From Bradyrhizobium sp. WBAH42 (lineage in GTDB: Bacteria; Pseudomonadota; Alphaproteobacteria; Rhizobiales; Xanthobacteraceae), in NCBI RefSeq assembly GCF_024585265.1, contig NZ_CP036533.1, positions 744,001-808,000 on the forward strand: 64,000 nt of DNA, given 5' to 3'. The position numbers were made by a program, and so were the translations under genes. The notes beneath the pieces are model-generated. The model saw only the letters and a list, made by a program, of their open reading frames with translations. It did not search any database and was not told the origin of the DNA. The stretch's first letter is position 1; each line of letters opens with the position of its first letter. Below, piece after piece: positions 26,392 to 34,935 of this stretch.

Positions 26392-27372
26392 CTAGTTTGC
26401 CTTGATGCCGGCCTCGCTGATCAGCTTGCCCCATTTCGTGCTCTCGCTCTCAATGAAGCGGCCGAACTGCTCCGGCGAGGTCGGCGCAGGCTCCGCGCCG
26501 AGGGTCCGGATCTTCTCCGCCACGGAAGGATCCTTCAGCGCCTTGGTGAAGGCGTCGTTCAGCCGTCCCATGACATCCGCAGGCGTGCCGGCGGGCGCAA
26601 CGAGCCCGAACCAGCCGACGGATTCGAAACCCGCAATGCCGCTCTCGGCCAGCGTCGGCACATCGGGCAAGGATGAAAGGCGGCGGGCGGAGGAAACGCC
26701 GATCGCGTTGAGCTTGCCATCGAGGATCAACTGCCGCGATGCCGGAATATCCAGCACCGCGAAGGGGACATGCCCTGCGAGAACATCGACCGCCGCCGGC
26801 GCCGTCCCGCGATACGGGACCAGCTCCATCGCGATTCCGGTCTTGTGCGTGAACAGCGCGGCGGTCAAATGCATCGCCGTCGAGTTGCCGCCATGCCCGA
26901 TCGACAGCGCACCTGGCCTCGCCTTGGCGAGCGCGATCGTCTCCGCGGTGTTACGCGCCGGGATATTCGCGGATGCGACCAGCACAAAGGGAATTTCCGC
27001 GAGCAGGGTGATGGGCGCGAGATCCTTCAGCGCGAACGGCATCGCGGCGTTGAGGTGTGGATTCACCGTCAGCGCGCCTGCCGGCGCCACGCCGAGCGTG
27101 TAGCCGTCCGGCCTCGCCTGCGCGACCGCGGCCATGCCGATGTTGCCGCCGGCGCCGGCGCGGTTCTCGATCACCAGGCTCTGCTTGAGCTCGGCTGTGA
27201 CCAGCGGCTCGAGCGCGCGGATGACGGTGTCGGCGCTGCCGCCGGGCGGGAAGGTCACGATGATCTTGATCAATTGCTCGGGATAGGCGGCTCGGGCCGC
27301 CGCCGGCGGCAACACCGCGAAAGTCGCGGCCGTCAGCGCGGCCAGGATGCGGCGCCTTGCAACGTGAAACAC
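26392..27372 (-). CDS. Tripartite tricarboxylate transporter (Bug) substrate-binding protein
   Basis: A 326-residue periplasmic binding protein of the Bug/TctC family. The signal sequence is RRRILAALTAATFAVLPPAAARA; then IKIIVTFPPGGSADTVIR and VIENRAGAGGNIGMAAVAQA are the family signatures, with LSSLPDVPTLAESGIAGFE near the C terminus. I chose GTG at 27372 because GGAGGAGGAGAG lies immediately upstream; ATG at 27387 is part of that purine run. No TctA/TctB membrane genes are nearby, common for Bug proteins. It follows the aromatic-type monooxygenase gene and may bind the same type of substrate. Confidence 0.88.
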   Translation of the reverse strand: MFHVARRRILAALTAATFAVLPPAAARAAYPEQLIKIIVTFPPGGSADTVIRALEPLVTAELKQSLVIENRAGAGGNIGMAAVAQARPDGYTLGVAPAGALTVNPHLNAAMPFALKDLAPITLLAEIPFVLVASANIPARNTAETIALAKARPGALSIGHGGNSTAMHLTAALFTHKTGIAMELVPYRGTAPAAVDVLAGHVPFAVLDIPASRQLILDGKLNAIGVSSARRLSSLPDVPTLAESGIAGFESVGWFGLVAPAGTPADVMGRLNDAFTKALKDPSVAEKIRTLGAEPAPTSPEQFGRFIESESTKWGKLISEAGIKAN

Positions 27373-27451
27373 GCTCTCCTCCTCCATGCGTTCCTGCTTT
27401 TGAAAGTCGGCCTGGCGAGCTGCGCCGCCAGGCCGTCCGCTCGGTGTCGTC

Positions 27452-29089
27452 TTACGCCGCAGCGCCAGTGATACGTGCCAGCAGGCCCAGCGGGTTCTCC
27501 GGCGCGGACTGCCCGCGCCAGGCGATGTGCTGGTCGGGCCGCGCCAGCACGAGCTTCTCGGCATAGGCGCCGTTCGCCTCCTCCGGCGCAACGTCGACCA
27601 GCGCCAGCGGCACGCCCCGCTCCTTTGCAGCGTCTTGTAGCCGCGTCACATCGATGGCCGGGTCGAACCGCAGCAATGTGTAGCCGGGGCCGAAGGCGTC
27701 GTAGAGCGAGCGTCCGTCACGCAGGCACAAATGCGGCGCGCGAGCGCCCGGCACGGTGGAGGGCGTGAAGCTGCCCATCGCATAGGGCGGCGGCGTCTCG
27801 CCGTCATAGGCGATGATCGGCGAGGCATCGTAATAATAGCCGAAGTTGAGGCCGGCACAGCAATATTGCTGCACGTTGAGATCATAGGCCGCTCTCGCCA
27901 GCGCGGCGCGCGCCGCATGGCCGCGCGGCGTGTCGTCCTCGATCTCCGAAGGTACGCCGCCGCGCTGCGCCATCATCTTCATCGCATGGTCCATCGCAAA
28001 GCGCGACACCTGCTCGGTGATGGGCTGGCGCTCCGCCTCATAGGCATCGAGGATCGCAGCCGGCGCCCAGCCGTTCAGATGCGCCGCCAATTGCCAGCAG
28101 AGATCGACGGCATCCGCAATGCCCGCATTCATGCCGTAGCCGGCATAGGGCATCCACAGATGCGCGGCGTCGCCGCAGATGAAGACCCTGCGGTCGCGGA
28201 AGCGATCGGCCACGAGGCGACGCCCGACCCAATCCTCCTTGCTGAGCACGCGGTATTCGAAGCGCTCATCGACGCCGAGGATGGCGCGGATGGCCCAGTC
28301 GCGATCGACCGAATCGAACTCGGGCTCGTCGGGCTTCAGGTGGTTGTGGATCAGCCAGCGGTCGTGACCGTCGATCGCAACAACGGTGCCGGAGCGGCGC
28401 GGGTTGAGCGCGAGCACCATCCAGGCCGGCTTGTGTGCGCCCATCAACTCCTTCAGTTGCGGGGCCTCGATGAAGGTCGACTGCACGCGCTGGATCACCG
28501 GCGTGCCGGACAGGCTGGCACCGATCGCTTTCCGAACGAGGGATCGGCTGCCGTCGCAGCCGATCACGAAGCTGGCTTCGATGCGGAGCGCATGTCCGCT
28601 GTCGAGATCGCGCGCCAGCGCGACGACGTGGTCATCGTGCTGCTCGATGTCGGTGATTTCGGTGCGCGGCAGGATCTTGATGCGCGGCTGCGCGGCGGCA
28701 TGGCTGAACAGGATCGGCTCGAGATAGACCTGGTTGATCCGGTGCGGCGGCTCGGGCGTCGGCCACCAGGTGTCGGGGCCCGTCGCGCTATAGCGGCGCG
28801 CGCGGGAGGGAATGTCGATGCGGCAAAGCTCGATCCCGGTCGCCGTGGTCCGATAGGAGCAATCGTTGGGAAAGTCCGCAGGAAGTCCCGCATCGCGCAG
28901 CTTGGCGGCAATTCCGAGCCGTCGAAAAATCTCCATCGAGCGCGCCGACACGTGATTGCACTTGACGCTGGGCGGATCGCCGGCGTGGCGGATTTCCGCG
29001 ACGACGACGTCGATCCCGCGCGAGGCGAGATCCATCGCCGCAGTCAATCCGACGGGCCCGGCGCCCACCACCAGCACTTGCGCTCTCAT
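27452..29089 (-). CDS. FAD-dependent aromatic-type monooxygenase
   Basis: A 545-residue class A flavoprotein hydroxylase, similar in layout to MhpA- and phenol-hydroxylase-type enzymes, which add one oxygen to aromatic rings using NAD(P)H. VLVVGAGPVGLTAAMDLASRG is the FAD-binding fold, IGCDGSRSLVRKAIG is the DG motif, and FICGDAAHLWMPYAGYGMN is the GD motif. A C-terminal thioredoxin-like tail (residues about 445-545) includes YTLLRFDP. It is divergent from a LysR gene and followed by a Bug receptor gene, which suggests a small regulated catabolic unit. The substrate is unknown. Confidence 0.88.
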   Translation of the reverse strand: MRAQVLVVGAGPVGLTAAMDLASRGIDVVVAEIRHAGDPPSVKCNHVSARSMEIFRRLGIAAKLRDAGLPADFPNDCSYRTTATGIELCRIDIPSRARRYSATGPDTWWPTPEPPHRINQVYLEPILFSHAAAQPRIKILPRTEITDIEQHDDHVVALARDLDSGHALRIEASFVIGCDGSRSLVRKAIGASLSGTPVIQRVQSTFIEAPQLKELMGAHKPAWMVLALNPRRSGTVVAIDGHDRWLIHNHLKPDEPEFDSVDRDWAIRAILGVDERFEYRVLSKEDWVGRRLVADRFRDRRVFICGDAAHLWMPYAGYGMNAGIADAVDLCWQLAAHLNGWAPAAILDAYEAERQPITEQVSRFAMDHAMKMMAQRGGVPSEIEDDTPRGHAARAALARAAYDLNVQQYCCAGLNFGYYYDASPIIAYDGETPPPYAMGSFTPSTVPGARAPHLCLRDGRSLYDAFGPGYTLLRFDPAIDVTRLQDAAKERGVPLALVDVAPEEANGAYAEKLVLARPDQHIAWRGQSAPENPLGLLARITGAAA

Positions 29090-29200
29090 GCTCGCTCCAA
29101 TCCTTGCCGCGGATTCTGTCCGCCCGCACATCATGCATTTTATTGCAGGCCGGCTTATGAGATAAGCCGGAAAGTACTCATCAATTCATGAGCTTTTCCG

Positions 29201-30112
29201 ATGAATGTCACCTTGCGCCAATTGGAGGCCTTCACCGGCGTGTACCGGACGCGCAGCATCACGCGGGCCGCCCGCGAGCTCGGCATTACGCAATCGGCGG
29301 CGAGCCTGTTGATCCAGCAGCTCGAGACCCAGCTCGGCGTCAAGCTGTTCGACCGCTCCACGCGTTTGGTGCAGCCGACGCTGGCTGCCGACGAGGCGTT
29401 CCACGCCGCCGAACGTATGCTGAGCGATGCGCAAGGCCTGTCGCGCCGCATGCGCGACCTCGCGCAGGCCCGCGCCGGCCGCGTCGCGTTTCTCGCCTCG
29501 GCCGGCACCGCATCGGCGCTGCTGCCCATGGTGCTGGCGAAATTCCGCGCCAGCCATCCCGGCATCGAGATCGACATGCGGGATGTTGCCGCCGACGATC
29601 TCGTGCCACGGCTGACCACGACCGATGCCGAGTTCGCGATCGGCAGCGTGGAAGGCGAATTCGCGGACTTGACGATCGAGACGCTGACAAGCGGCCGCCT
29701 GAGCGCGATCGGCCGCCGCACCGCGGACTTCGCCGCACGTCGCTCCCTCACCTGGGACGAGCTGGCGCAACTGCCGACCATCGCGATGCGCCGGGAGACG
29801 CGGATCCGCATGCAGATCGATCAGGCCCTGAGCGCGCAGGGCAAGCGTCTCGATCCGACCTATGAAGTGACCTTGATCAACACCGCCCTCGCCATGACGG
29901 CGCAGGGTCTCGGTCTCGCGATCCTTCCCGCGACGATGCTGCCGGCCGACCAGTTCCCGACACTGATCGCAAGACCGCTCGTGCGCCCCGCCCTCACGCG
30001 CCCCGTGTCGCTGCTGCAGCGCCAGGGCCGAACGCTGTCGCCGGCGGCGCAGGCCTTCGTGGCGACGGCGCGGGCGGTGCTGGCCGGCCGAACGGCACCG
30101 GCATCAGGCTGA
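29201..30112 (+). CDS. LysR-family transcriptional regulator
   Basis: A 303-residue LysR protein. The HTH is MNVTLRQLEAFTGVYRTRSI and ITQSAASLLIQQLETQLGVK, and the effector domain includes RVAFLASAGTASALLPMVLA. It is divergent from the FAD monooxygenase gene, with 111 bases between starts, and probably controls it and the Bug receptor. The intergenic space contains TTATGAGATAAGCCGG and related AT-rich dyads where a LysR protein could bind. Confidence 0.9.
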   Translation: MNVTLRQLEAFTGVYRTRSITRAARELGITQSAASLLIQQLETQLGVKLFDRSTRLVQPTLAADEAFHAAERMLSDAQGLSRRMRDLAQARAGRVAFLASAGTASALLPMVLAKFRASHPGIEIDMRDVAADDLVPRLTTTDAEFAIGSVEGEFADLTIETLTSGRLSAIGRRTADFAARRSLTWDELAQLPTIAMRRETRIRMQIDQALSAQGKRLDPTYEVTLINTALAMTAQGLGLAILPATMLPADQFPTLIARPLVRPALTRPVSLLQRQGRTLSPAAQAFVATARAVLAGRTAPASG

Positions 30113-30147
30113 TTTTGCGGAGCTATTTGGAAGGATCGTCGTTGAGC

Positions 30148-30237
30148 TGGCGGAGAGGGAGGGATTCGAACCCCCGATAGGCTTGCACCTATGCCGCATT
30201 TCGAGTGCGGTGCATTCAACCACTCTGCCACCTCTCC
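30148..30237 (-). tRNA. tRNA-Ser(CGA)
   Basis: On the minus strand the acceptor arm GGAGAGG pairs with CCTCTCC, followed by discriminator G and an encoded CCA. The anticodon stem CCGCA/TGCGG encloses loop CTCGAAA, anticodon CGA at 30201-30203, reading UCG codons. A long variable arm (ATAGGTGCAAGCCTAT) marks it as a class II tRNA, and the T loop is GTTCGAATC. All expected arms are present. Confidence 0.95.
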
Positions 30238-30398
30238 TGAAGGCGCCATATAGAGGCGAGGCGCCCCTGTGGTTGGGGGCGTTCATAAGCGAGGATGGCG
30301 GGCCAGACAAGGCGCGAAAGGGGAAAATCCGCTGCCTGTTTCAGCCCTTGTCTGCCCATTTGTCGTCCGATTGGCCTCTAAGCGCGAAAGGAACCGCC

Positions 30399-31262
30399 AT
30401 GGAGCACCTGACCATCACGGCCAATGGCGCCGATTTCCACCTGGTCCGCGCCGGAAAGGGCAAACCGCTGCTTTTGCTGCATGGCTGGCCGGAATTCTGG
30501 CTGACCTGGGAGCCGGTCATATCGCGGCTTTCGGACCGGTTCACGCTCATCGCGCCTGATCTGCGCGGGTTCGGCGACAGCGACAAGCCGGATGGCCCTT
30601 ACGGGCCGGACGGGCACGCGGCCGACATGCTGGCGCTGATGGACAGGCTCGGCATCGACCGATTCGGCGTGGTCGGCCACGATGTCGGCGGCGCCGTCAT
30701 GCAGCCCCTGGCCCGGCTGGCGCCGAAGCGATTCGCCGGGCTGTTCCTGTTCGATTTCGTCTATCCCGGGATCGGGCCGCGGATGGCCGCGCCTGATCGG
30801 CTCAACCACATCTGGTACCAGTCCTTTCACCAGATGGAGATGGCGCCACAGCTCATTGGTGCGAGCCGGGAGAGCTGCCGGCTCTATATCGGCCATTTCC
30901 TCAAGGGCTGGGCGCACCGGAGAGGCGCCTTCGACGAGGTGCTGGAAGCCTTCACCGACAATTTCCTGAAAGACGGCAACCTCGCCGGCGGCTTTGCGCA
31001 TTACCGTGCCTCGCATGAAGGGCGGGTCGCGATGATGAAGGGCGAAGCGCCCAGGCTTCCGCCGATCGCGGTGCCGACCTGCGTGCGCTGGGCCGAGCAC
31101 GATCCGCTGTTTCCTTATGCGTGGACCGACCGGCTGGGCGAGACGTTCAGCGATCTCGACCTTAAGATGTTTCCCGGCGTCGGCCACTTCCCGCATCGGG
31201 AAGATCCGGATCGCGCGGCAAGCGAGATTGCGGCGTTCTTTCAGCGGGTGGGGTGGAGTTGA
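30399..31262 (+). CDS. Alpha/beta hydrolase, epoxide hydrolase/haloacetate dehalogenase-like
   Basis: A 287-residue alpha/beta-fold hydrolase. HGWPEFWLTWEPVI is the HGxP oxyanion region, GVVGHDVGGAVM has an Asp nucleophile (Asp rather than Ser indicates epoxide hydrolase or dehalogenase chemistry), RWAEHDPLFP holds the acid and GVGHFPHREDP the His. ATG at 30399 follows GAAAGGAACC; the open frame further upstream overlaps the tRNA gene and is not coding. It stands alone. Confidence 0.9.
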   Translation: MEHLTITANGADFHLVRAGKGKPLLLLHGWPEFWLTWEPVISRLSDRFTLIAPDLRGFGDSDKPDGPYGPDGHAADMLALMDRLGIDRFGVVGHDVGGAVMQPLARLAPKRFAGLFLFDFVYPGIGPRMAAPDRLNHIWYQSFHQMEMAPQLIGASRESCRLYIGHFLKGWAHRRGAFDEVLEAFTDNFLKDGNLAGGFAHYRASHEGRVAMMKGEAPRLPPIAVPTCVRWAEHDPLFPYAWTDRLGETFSDLDLKMFPGVGHFPHREDPDRAASEIAAFFQRVGWS

Positions 31263-31320
31263 GGCGCAAGAAGGCCGAACTCGGGCAGCGATGGACCTGG
31301 TGCGGCGGCCTGCGCGCACG

Positions 31321-31454
31321 CCTCGTCCTTCGAGACGGCGCTTACGCGCCTCCTCAGGATGAGGCTAATCAGCGTCAGTGCCCGTTGAAGCTGCAGCCAC
31401 GCACTCCGCCCTCATCCTGAGGAGCCCGCCCAAGGCGGGCGTCTCGAAGGATGG
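31321..31454. repeat. Palindromic intergenic repeat (CCTCGTCCTTCGAGACG type)
   Basis: The left arm starts CCTCGTCCTTCGAGACGGC and includes CCTCCTCAGGATGAGG; the right arm has CCTCATCCTGAGGAGC and ends GTCTCGAAGGATGG. An internal GCCCGCCCAAGGCGGGC hairpin is present. This is a long dispersed palindrome between convergent genes. Confidence 0.75.
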
Positions 31455-31806
31455 CAGCAGCAAAAAGCTCTCAAAAGCCGATGTTCAGAAAAAGGGGTGG
31501 GACCGCCAGACGCGGTAAACACTGGCGGTCCCGTGCCGCTCATTGAAATACTGGCCGTGAAGGGCGGCTTCGCCGGCCGAGTGGAAGCGACGGCTAGACC
31601 CTAGCGGGCGGCGGGTTTCCCGCAACGCAATCCGTCCCTTAACCTAACCGGTCAAGGTTACCCGGGCGCGGTAAGGCCGGGGGCGGACATGCGGTCAGCA
31701 TGATCGAGACCGAAACCCCTCACCCGAATGGCATCTCTCGATGCCATTCGACCTCTCCCTTCGGGAGAGGTGGGCAGCGGCGCGTTGGCCGATCGACCTT
31801 GGCCGC
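31455..31806. other. Intergenic region with short palindromes
   Basis: No gene is supported. A dyad ACCGCCAG/CTGGCGGT at 31501-31533 and a CTCTCCCTTCGGGAGAG hairpin at 31752-31768 are visible. The latter lies just past the end of the convergent ROK-like gene and may help end its transcription. Confidence 0.45.
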
Positions 31807-32940
31807 TCAGTCGCCCTTCTTGCCGTCCTTGTCCTTTTTCTTGCCGTTCTCGGCGGAGTCCTTGTCCTTGCCGTTGCTTTCCTTGCGGCGATTGGTGAAG
31901 CGCGCGTTGCCGAGGCCGGTGCCGATGGTGAGCACGCCCCAACGCTGGACATGCTGCATGAACGGCACCTCGGAGAGGCCCTGAACCACGCCGTCATTGT
32001 GCATCAGGATCGCGGTGTCGTGGTCGCCGATCTGCGGAATGGCCTCGACCAGGCTCGCCGGCAGGTTGAACTTGCTGCTCTCCCAATTGCCGGGCAGGTT
32101 CTGCGCGCCCTTCTCGATCGAGCCGTCCGCGTTGATCACACCGGGACAGGCGATGCCGATGAAGGGTGCGAGCTTGAAGCCTTCGGCCGCGGCGTCCTCG
32201 ACGAGGCCTTGCAGCATCTTGACCAGCCGCTTCACGGCGGCTTCGCGGCTCGGCTCGTCGTCGGCGTGGCGCCACAGCTCGGATTTGAAGACGATCGCCT
32301 TGGACAGATCGGGCGCCTTCTTCCAGCGGGTCTCGACGATGCCGCAGCGGATGTTGGTGCCGCCGATATCGACGGCGAGAATGCTGTCATAGGCCTCGAA
32401 GATCCAGGACGGCGCGAGGTGCAAGGCTCCGATGAGGCCGGCATCGTCAGGGTCGAAGCGGATCGGCACCAGGTCGACCTTGAAGCCCTCCGATTTCAGG
32501 ATGATCTCGGCCCGAGCAATGGCGATCTCGCCGAGCCTAGAGGCGCGAAAGCCGCCGCCGACCACGATGCATTCGGTCTTGGCCCAGGCCTTGGTCTTGA
32601 GGAATCGCCGCGTGACGTAGGCGAGCTCCTGCGCAAAATCCTCGATCGCGCTGTGCACGACGGCGGTGGCCTCGGTGTCGTCGCCGACCAGAACGGCATC
32701 CAGGACCTTCTTGCTGATCTTGTCGGACGGCTCCTCGCCGAACGGATCCTCGCCGCTCTTGCGTAAGGGCTTGCGCCATTCCTCGAGGATCTCGCGAAAG
32801 GCGCCCTTAGAGGCGCGGTCGCCGAGAAACCCGTCCTCGTCCTTGATCTCGATGTTGAAGCTGTCGACATCGACCGACGGCAGGCGGCTCGCGCCGTGCT
32901 GGGCGATGCCCGTCGTCTTGACCAGTTCGTCCGTCGCCAT
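31807..32940 (-). CDS. ROK-type sugar-kinase-like ATPase with circularly permuted motif order
   Basis: A 377-residue protein of the actin/hexokinase ATPase superfamily. The segments that normally end a ROK protein come first: IVVGGGFRASRLGE at about 125-137 and DDAGLIGALHLA at about 165-176. The segments that normally begin one come second: AVDIGGTNIRCGIVE (phosphate 1) at about 189-203, IACPGVINADGSIEKGAQNL at about 263-282, MHNDGVVQGL with the likely catalytic Asp316, and LTIGTGLGNA (phosphate 2) at 337-346. A Lys/Asp-rich tail closes the protein. The ROK zinc motif is absent. The normal substrates of ROK kinases are sugars. Domain identity is seen in sequence; activity is not established. 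Confidence 0.8.
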   Translation of the reverse strand: MATDELVKTTGIAQHGASRLPSVDVDSFNIEIKDEDGFLGDRASKGAFREILEEWRKPLRKSGEDPFGEEPSDKISKKVLDAVLVGDDTEATAVVHSAIEDFAQELAYVTRRFLKTKAWAKTECIVVGGGFRASRLGEIAIARAEIILKSEGFKVDLVPIRFDPDDAGLIGALHLAPSWIFEAYDSILAVDIGGTNIRCGIVETRWKKAPDLSKAIVFKSELWRHADDEPSREAAVKRLVKMLQGLVEDAAAEGFKLAPFIGIACPGVINADGSIEKGAQNLPGNWESSKFNLPASLVEAIPQIGDHDTAILMHNDGVVQGLSEVPFMQHVQRWGVLTIGTGLGNARFTNRRKESNGKDKDSAENGKKKDKDGKKGD

Positions 32941-33082
32941 GATAAGCCCTTGCCCGCGTGTCCAATTTGCGAGGACACAACGGGGTGGGAACCCGTTGGT
33001 TGCAAGCCGGCGGCAGATTCAGCCCACGCGCTGGAACTCTCGCCAAATCCTTCAAATCCGGGCGGTTTTCGCCCAGTTTTCC
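32941..33082. other. Divergent intergenic region upstream of rplU
   Basis: Short region between the ROK-like gene start and the rplU promoter. It includes the ROK-like gene's own promoter area; no other feature is seen. Confidence 0.35.
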
Positions 33083-33110
33083 TTGACTCTGGGCGGATCG
33101 CGGCTATAAG
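33083..33110 (+). promoter_or_regulatory. Sigma70-type promoter for rplU-rpmA
   Basis: TTGACT at 33083-33088 and TATAAG at 33105-33110 with a 16-base spacer, close to the consensus. It would give a leader of about 155-160 bases before rplU. Confidence 0.6.
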
Positions 33111-33120
33111 TCCCACAGCC

Positions 33121-33191
33121 GGCGCGGGGCGTTTCTCGCGCCGCTTGTTTTTGCGTGGGTTTTCAAAGGGATAAAACCCACCCGCGCAAAA
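33121..33191 (+). promoter_or_regulatory. Structured rplU leader with two hairpins
   Basis: Hairpin one pairs GGCGCG (33121-33126) with CGCGCC (33137-33142). Hairpin two pairs TTTTGCG and TGGGTTTT (33149-33163) with AAAACCCA (33173-33180) and CGCAAAA (33185-33191), with a four-base bulge. It may be a ribosomal-protein autoregulatory leader; this is inference. Confidence 0.5.
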
Positions 33192-33274
33192 CGCAGATAA
33201 ACCCATAGCGACTGACAAAAAGCCGACCCGGACGAAGACGTCCCGAGGCCGGGATTGAACACGGAGAAAGAACG

Positions 33275-33655
33275 ATGTTCGCAGTCATCAAAACCGGCGG
33301 CAAGCAATACCGCGTCGTGCCGGATGATGTTCTCGAAGTTGGCAAGATCGAAGGCGAAGTCGGCTCGATCGTGCAGTTGAATGAAGTTCTGGTGGTCGGC
33401 GGCGACACGCCGGTGCTGGGCGTTCCGACGGTGGCAGGCGCGTCCGTCGCGGTCGAGGTGCTCGACCACAAGCGCGGCCCCAAGGTCATCGCCTTCAAGA
33501 AGCGCCGCCGCAAGAATTCGCGCCGCAAGCGCGGCTATCGCGACGAGATCACCGTGCTGCGCATTAGCGAGATCCTGACCGACGGCGCCAAGCCCACCAA
33601 GGGCCCGCGTCCGAAGAAGGAGAAGGTGGCGCCGGCAGCGGAAGCCGCCGAGTAA
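33275..33655 (+). CDS. rplU: Large ribosomal subunit protein bL21
   Basis: A 126-residue 50S subunit protein. The start [14 protein letters not shown] is the L21 hallmark and [22 protein letters not shown] is the basic rRNA-binding region with the conserved R-GYR-- motif. The C-terminal 25 residues, rich in Lys, Pro and Ala, are an extension common in alphaproteobacteria. GGAGAAAG precedes the ATG. It forms an operon with rpmA 102 bases downstream. Confidence 0.98.
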   Translation: MFAVIKTGGKQYRVVPDDVLEVGKIEGEVGSIVQLNEVLVVGGDTPVLGVPTVAGASVAVEVLDHKRGPKVIAFKKRRRKNSRRKRGYRDEITVLRISEILTDGAKPTKGPRPKKEKVAPAAEAAE

Positions 33656-33757
33656 CGGAAATCGATCACGCCAATTCACGAATTGAAGCGTGAGAAATTT
33701 TGAAATGATTCCGTCAAGGAATTGACCTAGAACTACGCAGGATTTCGGAGACGAGCC

Positions 33758-34027
33758 ATGGCTCACAAAAAAGCAGGCGGTTCATCGCGCAACGGTCGCG
33801 ATTCCAAGGGCAAGCGCCTCGGTATCAAGGCGTTCGGCGGCGAGATCGTCACGCCCGGCAACATCATTGCGCGTCAGCGCGGCACCACCTGGCATCCCGG
33901 CCTCAATGTCGGCATGGGCACGGATCATACTCTGTTCGCCAAGATCGAGGGCCGCGTTGCGTTCCAGGCCAAAGCCAACGGCCGCACCTTCGTATCGGTG
34001 CTTCCGATTGCCGAGGCTGCTGAATAG
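33758..34027 (+). CDS. rpmA: Large ribosomal subunit protein bL27
   Basis: An 89-residue 50S protein that reaches the peptidyl-transferase centre. [20 protein letters not shown] is the conserved N terminus, followed by LGIKAFGGE and [13 protein letters not shown]. It lies downstream of rplU as in most bacteria. A strong hairpin with a T tract follows at 34105-34135. Confidence 0.98.
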   Translation: MAHKKAGGSSRNGRDSKGKRLGIKAFGGEIVTPGNIIARQRGTTWHPGLNVGMGTDHTLFAKIEGRVAFQAKANGRTFVSVLPIAEAAE

Positions 34028-34104
34028 ACGGTGGATCAAATTGGAGTCCGCCGGTCCCGACTGAACCGGCGGAGTCCTGAAGATCCCAACAGATCGAAGG
34101 CTCC

Positions 34105-34135
34105 AAGGGGAGGCGGGAAACCGGCCTCCCCTTTT
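34105..34135 (+). terminator. Rho-independent terminator after rpmA
   Basis: Stem AAGGGGAGGC (34105-34114) pairs with GCCTCCCCTT (34124-34133), followed by TTTT. A second dyad, CCGCCGGT/ACCGGCGG, lies upstream at 34052-34076. Confidence 0.8.
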
Positions 34136-34175
34136 CGTTGCTCACTTTGCATTAGTGACTTTCACGGAGCCGGAC

Positions 34176-34769
34176 ATGTTGCAGGATTTTTCGAGCGTGA
34201 CCTTGGCCGAGGCGAGACCCAGCGTCGTCGCCACCGAGCGGCTGACCTTGCGGCGGCCGACGCTGGCCGACGTCAGGACCATCGCCCGGCTCGCCAACGA
34301 CCGCCGTGTCGCCGAGAACACCCGCCGCCTGCCGCATCCCTATTCGCAGGACGACGCCGCCGACTTCATCCGCGCCACCGCCGAGCTCGGAGCTGAGACC
34401 GTGTTCCTGATCGAGCACGACAGCGGTCCGGTCGGCATGGTCGGCATCGATTGCTCCAGGCCCGGCAATGCCGAGCTCGGCTATTGGCTCGGCGTCGAGC
34501 ATTGGGGCCAGGGCTTTGCCACCGAGGCCGCGCGCGGCGCGATCGACTTCTTCTTCGAGGAGTTCGAGGACGAGCATCTCCATGCCGGCGCGCGCGTCAC
34601 CAATCCGGCCTCGCGCAAGGTGCTGGAGAAGTGCGGCTTCCAATGGAGCGGCGTGCAGCTGCACCGCTTCCTGGCGCTGGGCTCCTCGACGCCCGTCGAC
34701 TGCTTCCGCCTCTCGCGCGGGGTGTGGGCCTCGCTGAAGAGCTGGAGCAGTGCAAGACGGGTGCGGTAG
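34176..34769 (+). CDS. GNAT-family N-acetyltransferase
   Basis: A 197-residue acetyltransferase, RimJ/RimL-like. TERLTLRRPTLADVRTIARL is the N-terminal signature, GNAELGYWLGVEHWGQGFATEAAR contains the acetyl-CoA Q/RxxGxG/A-type loop, and NPASRKVLEKCGFQ is the family C-terminal motif. The ATG at 34176 follows GGAG; an in-frame GTG at 34155 lies upstream. Placement between rpmA and obgE is typical of rhizobia. Substrate (protein N terminus or small molecule) unknown. Confidence 0.9.
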   Translation: MLQDFSSVTLAEARPSVVATERLTLRRPTLADVRTIARLANDRRVAENTRRLPHPYSQDDAADFIRATAELGAETVFLIEHDSGPVGMVGIDCSRPGNAELGYWLGVEHWGQGFATEAARGAIDFFFEEFEDEHLHAGARVTNPASRKVLEKCGFQWSGVQLHRFLALGSSTPVDCFRLSRGVWASLKSWSSARRVR

Positions 34770-34771
34770 CT

Positions 34772-34929
34772 TACCCTCCCCTGGAGGGGGAGGGTCGGCT
34801 CACATTGAGCGCAGCGAAATGTGAGACGGGGTGGGGTGACAGTCTCTCAGCGGAAGCAGTCCCCGAGTGGAGAGATCACCCCACCCCGCTCGCGCTTCGC
34901 GCGATCGACCCTCCCCCTCCAGGGGAGGG
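34772..34929. repeat. Palindromic intergenic repeat (TACCCTCCCCTGGAGGGGGAG type)
   Basis: The outer arms run TACCCTCCCCTGGAGGGGGA on the left and end CCCTCCCCCTCCAGGGGAGG on the right, with GTGGGGTGA/TCACCCCAC as inner pairs. It lies between convergent genes. Confidence 0.8.
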
Positions 34930-34935
34930 TAAGAG

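Noticed and set aside
30148..30237. tRNA gene as an integration site for an island
   Set aside because: No integrase gene and no repeated tRNA 3' end were noticed nearby.
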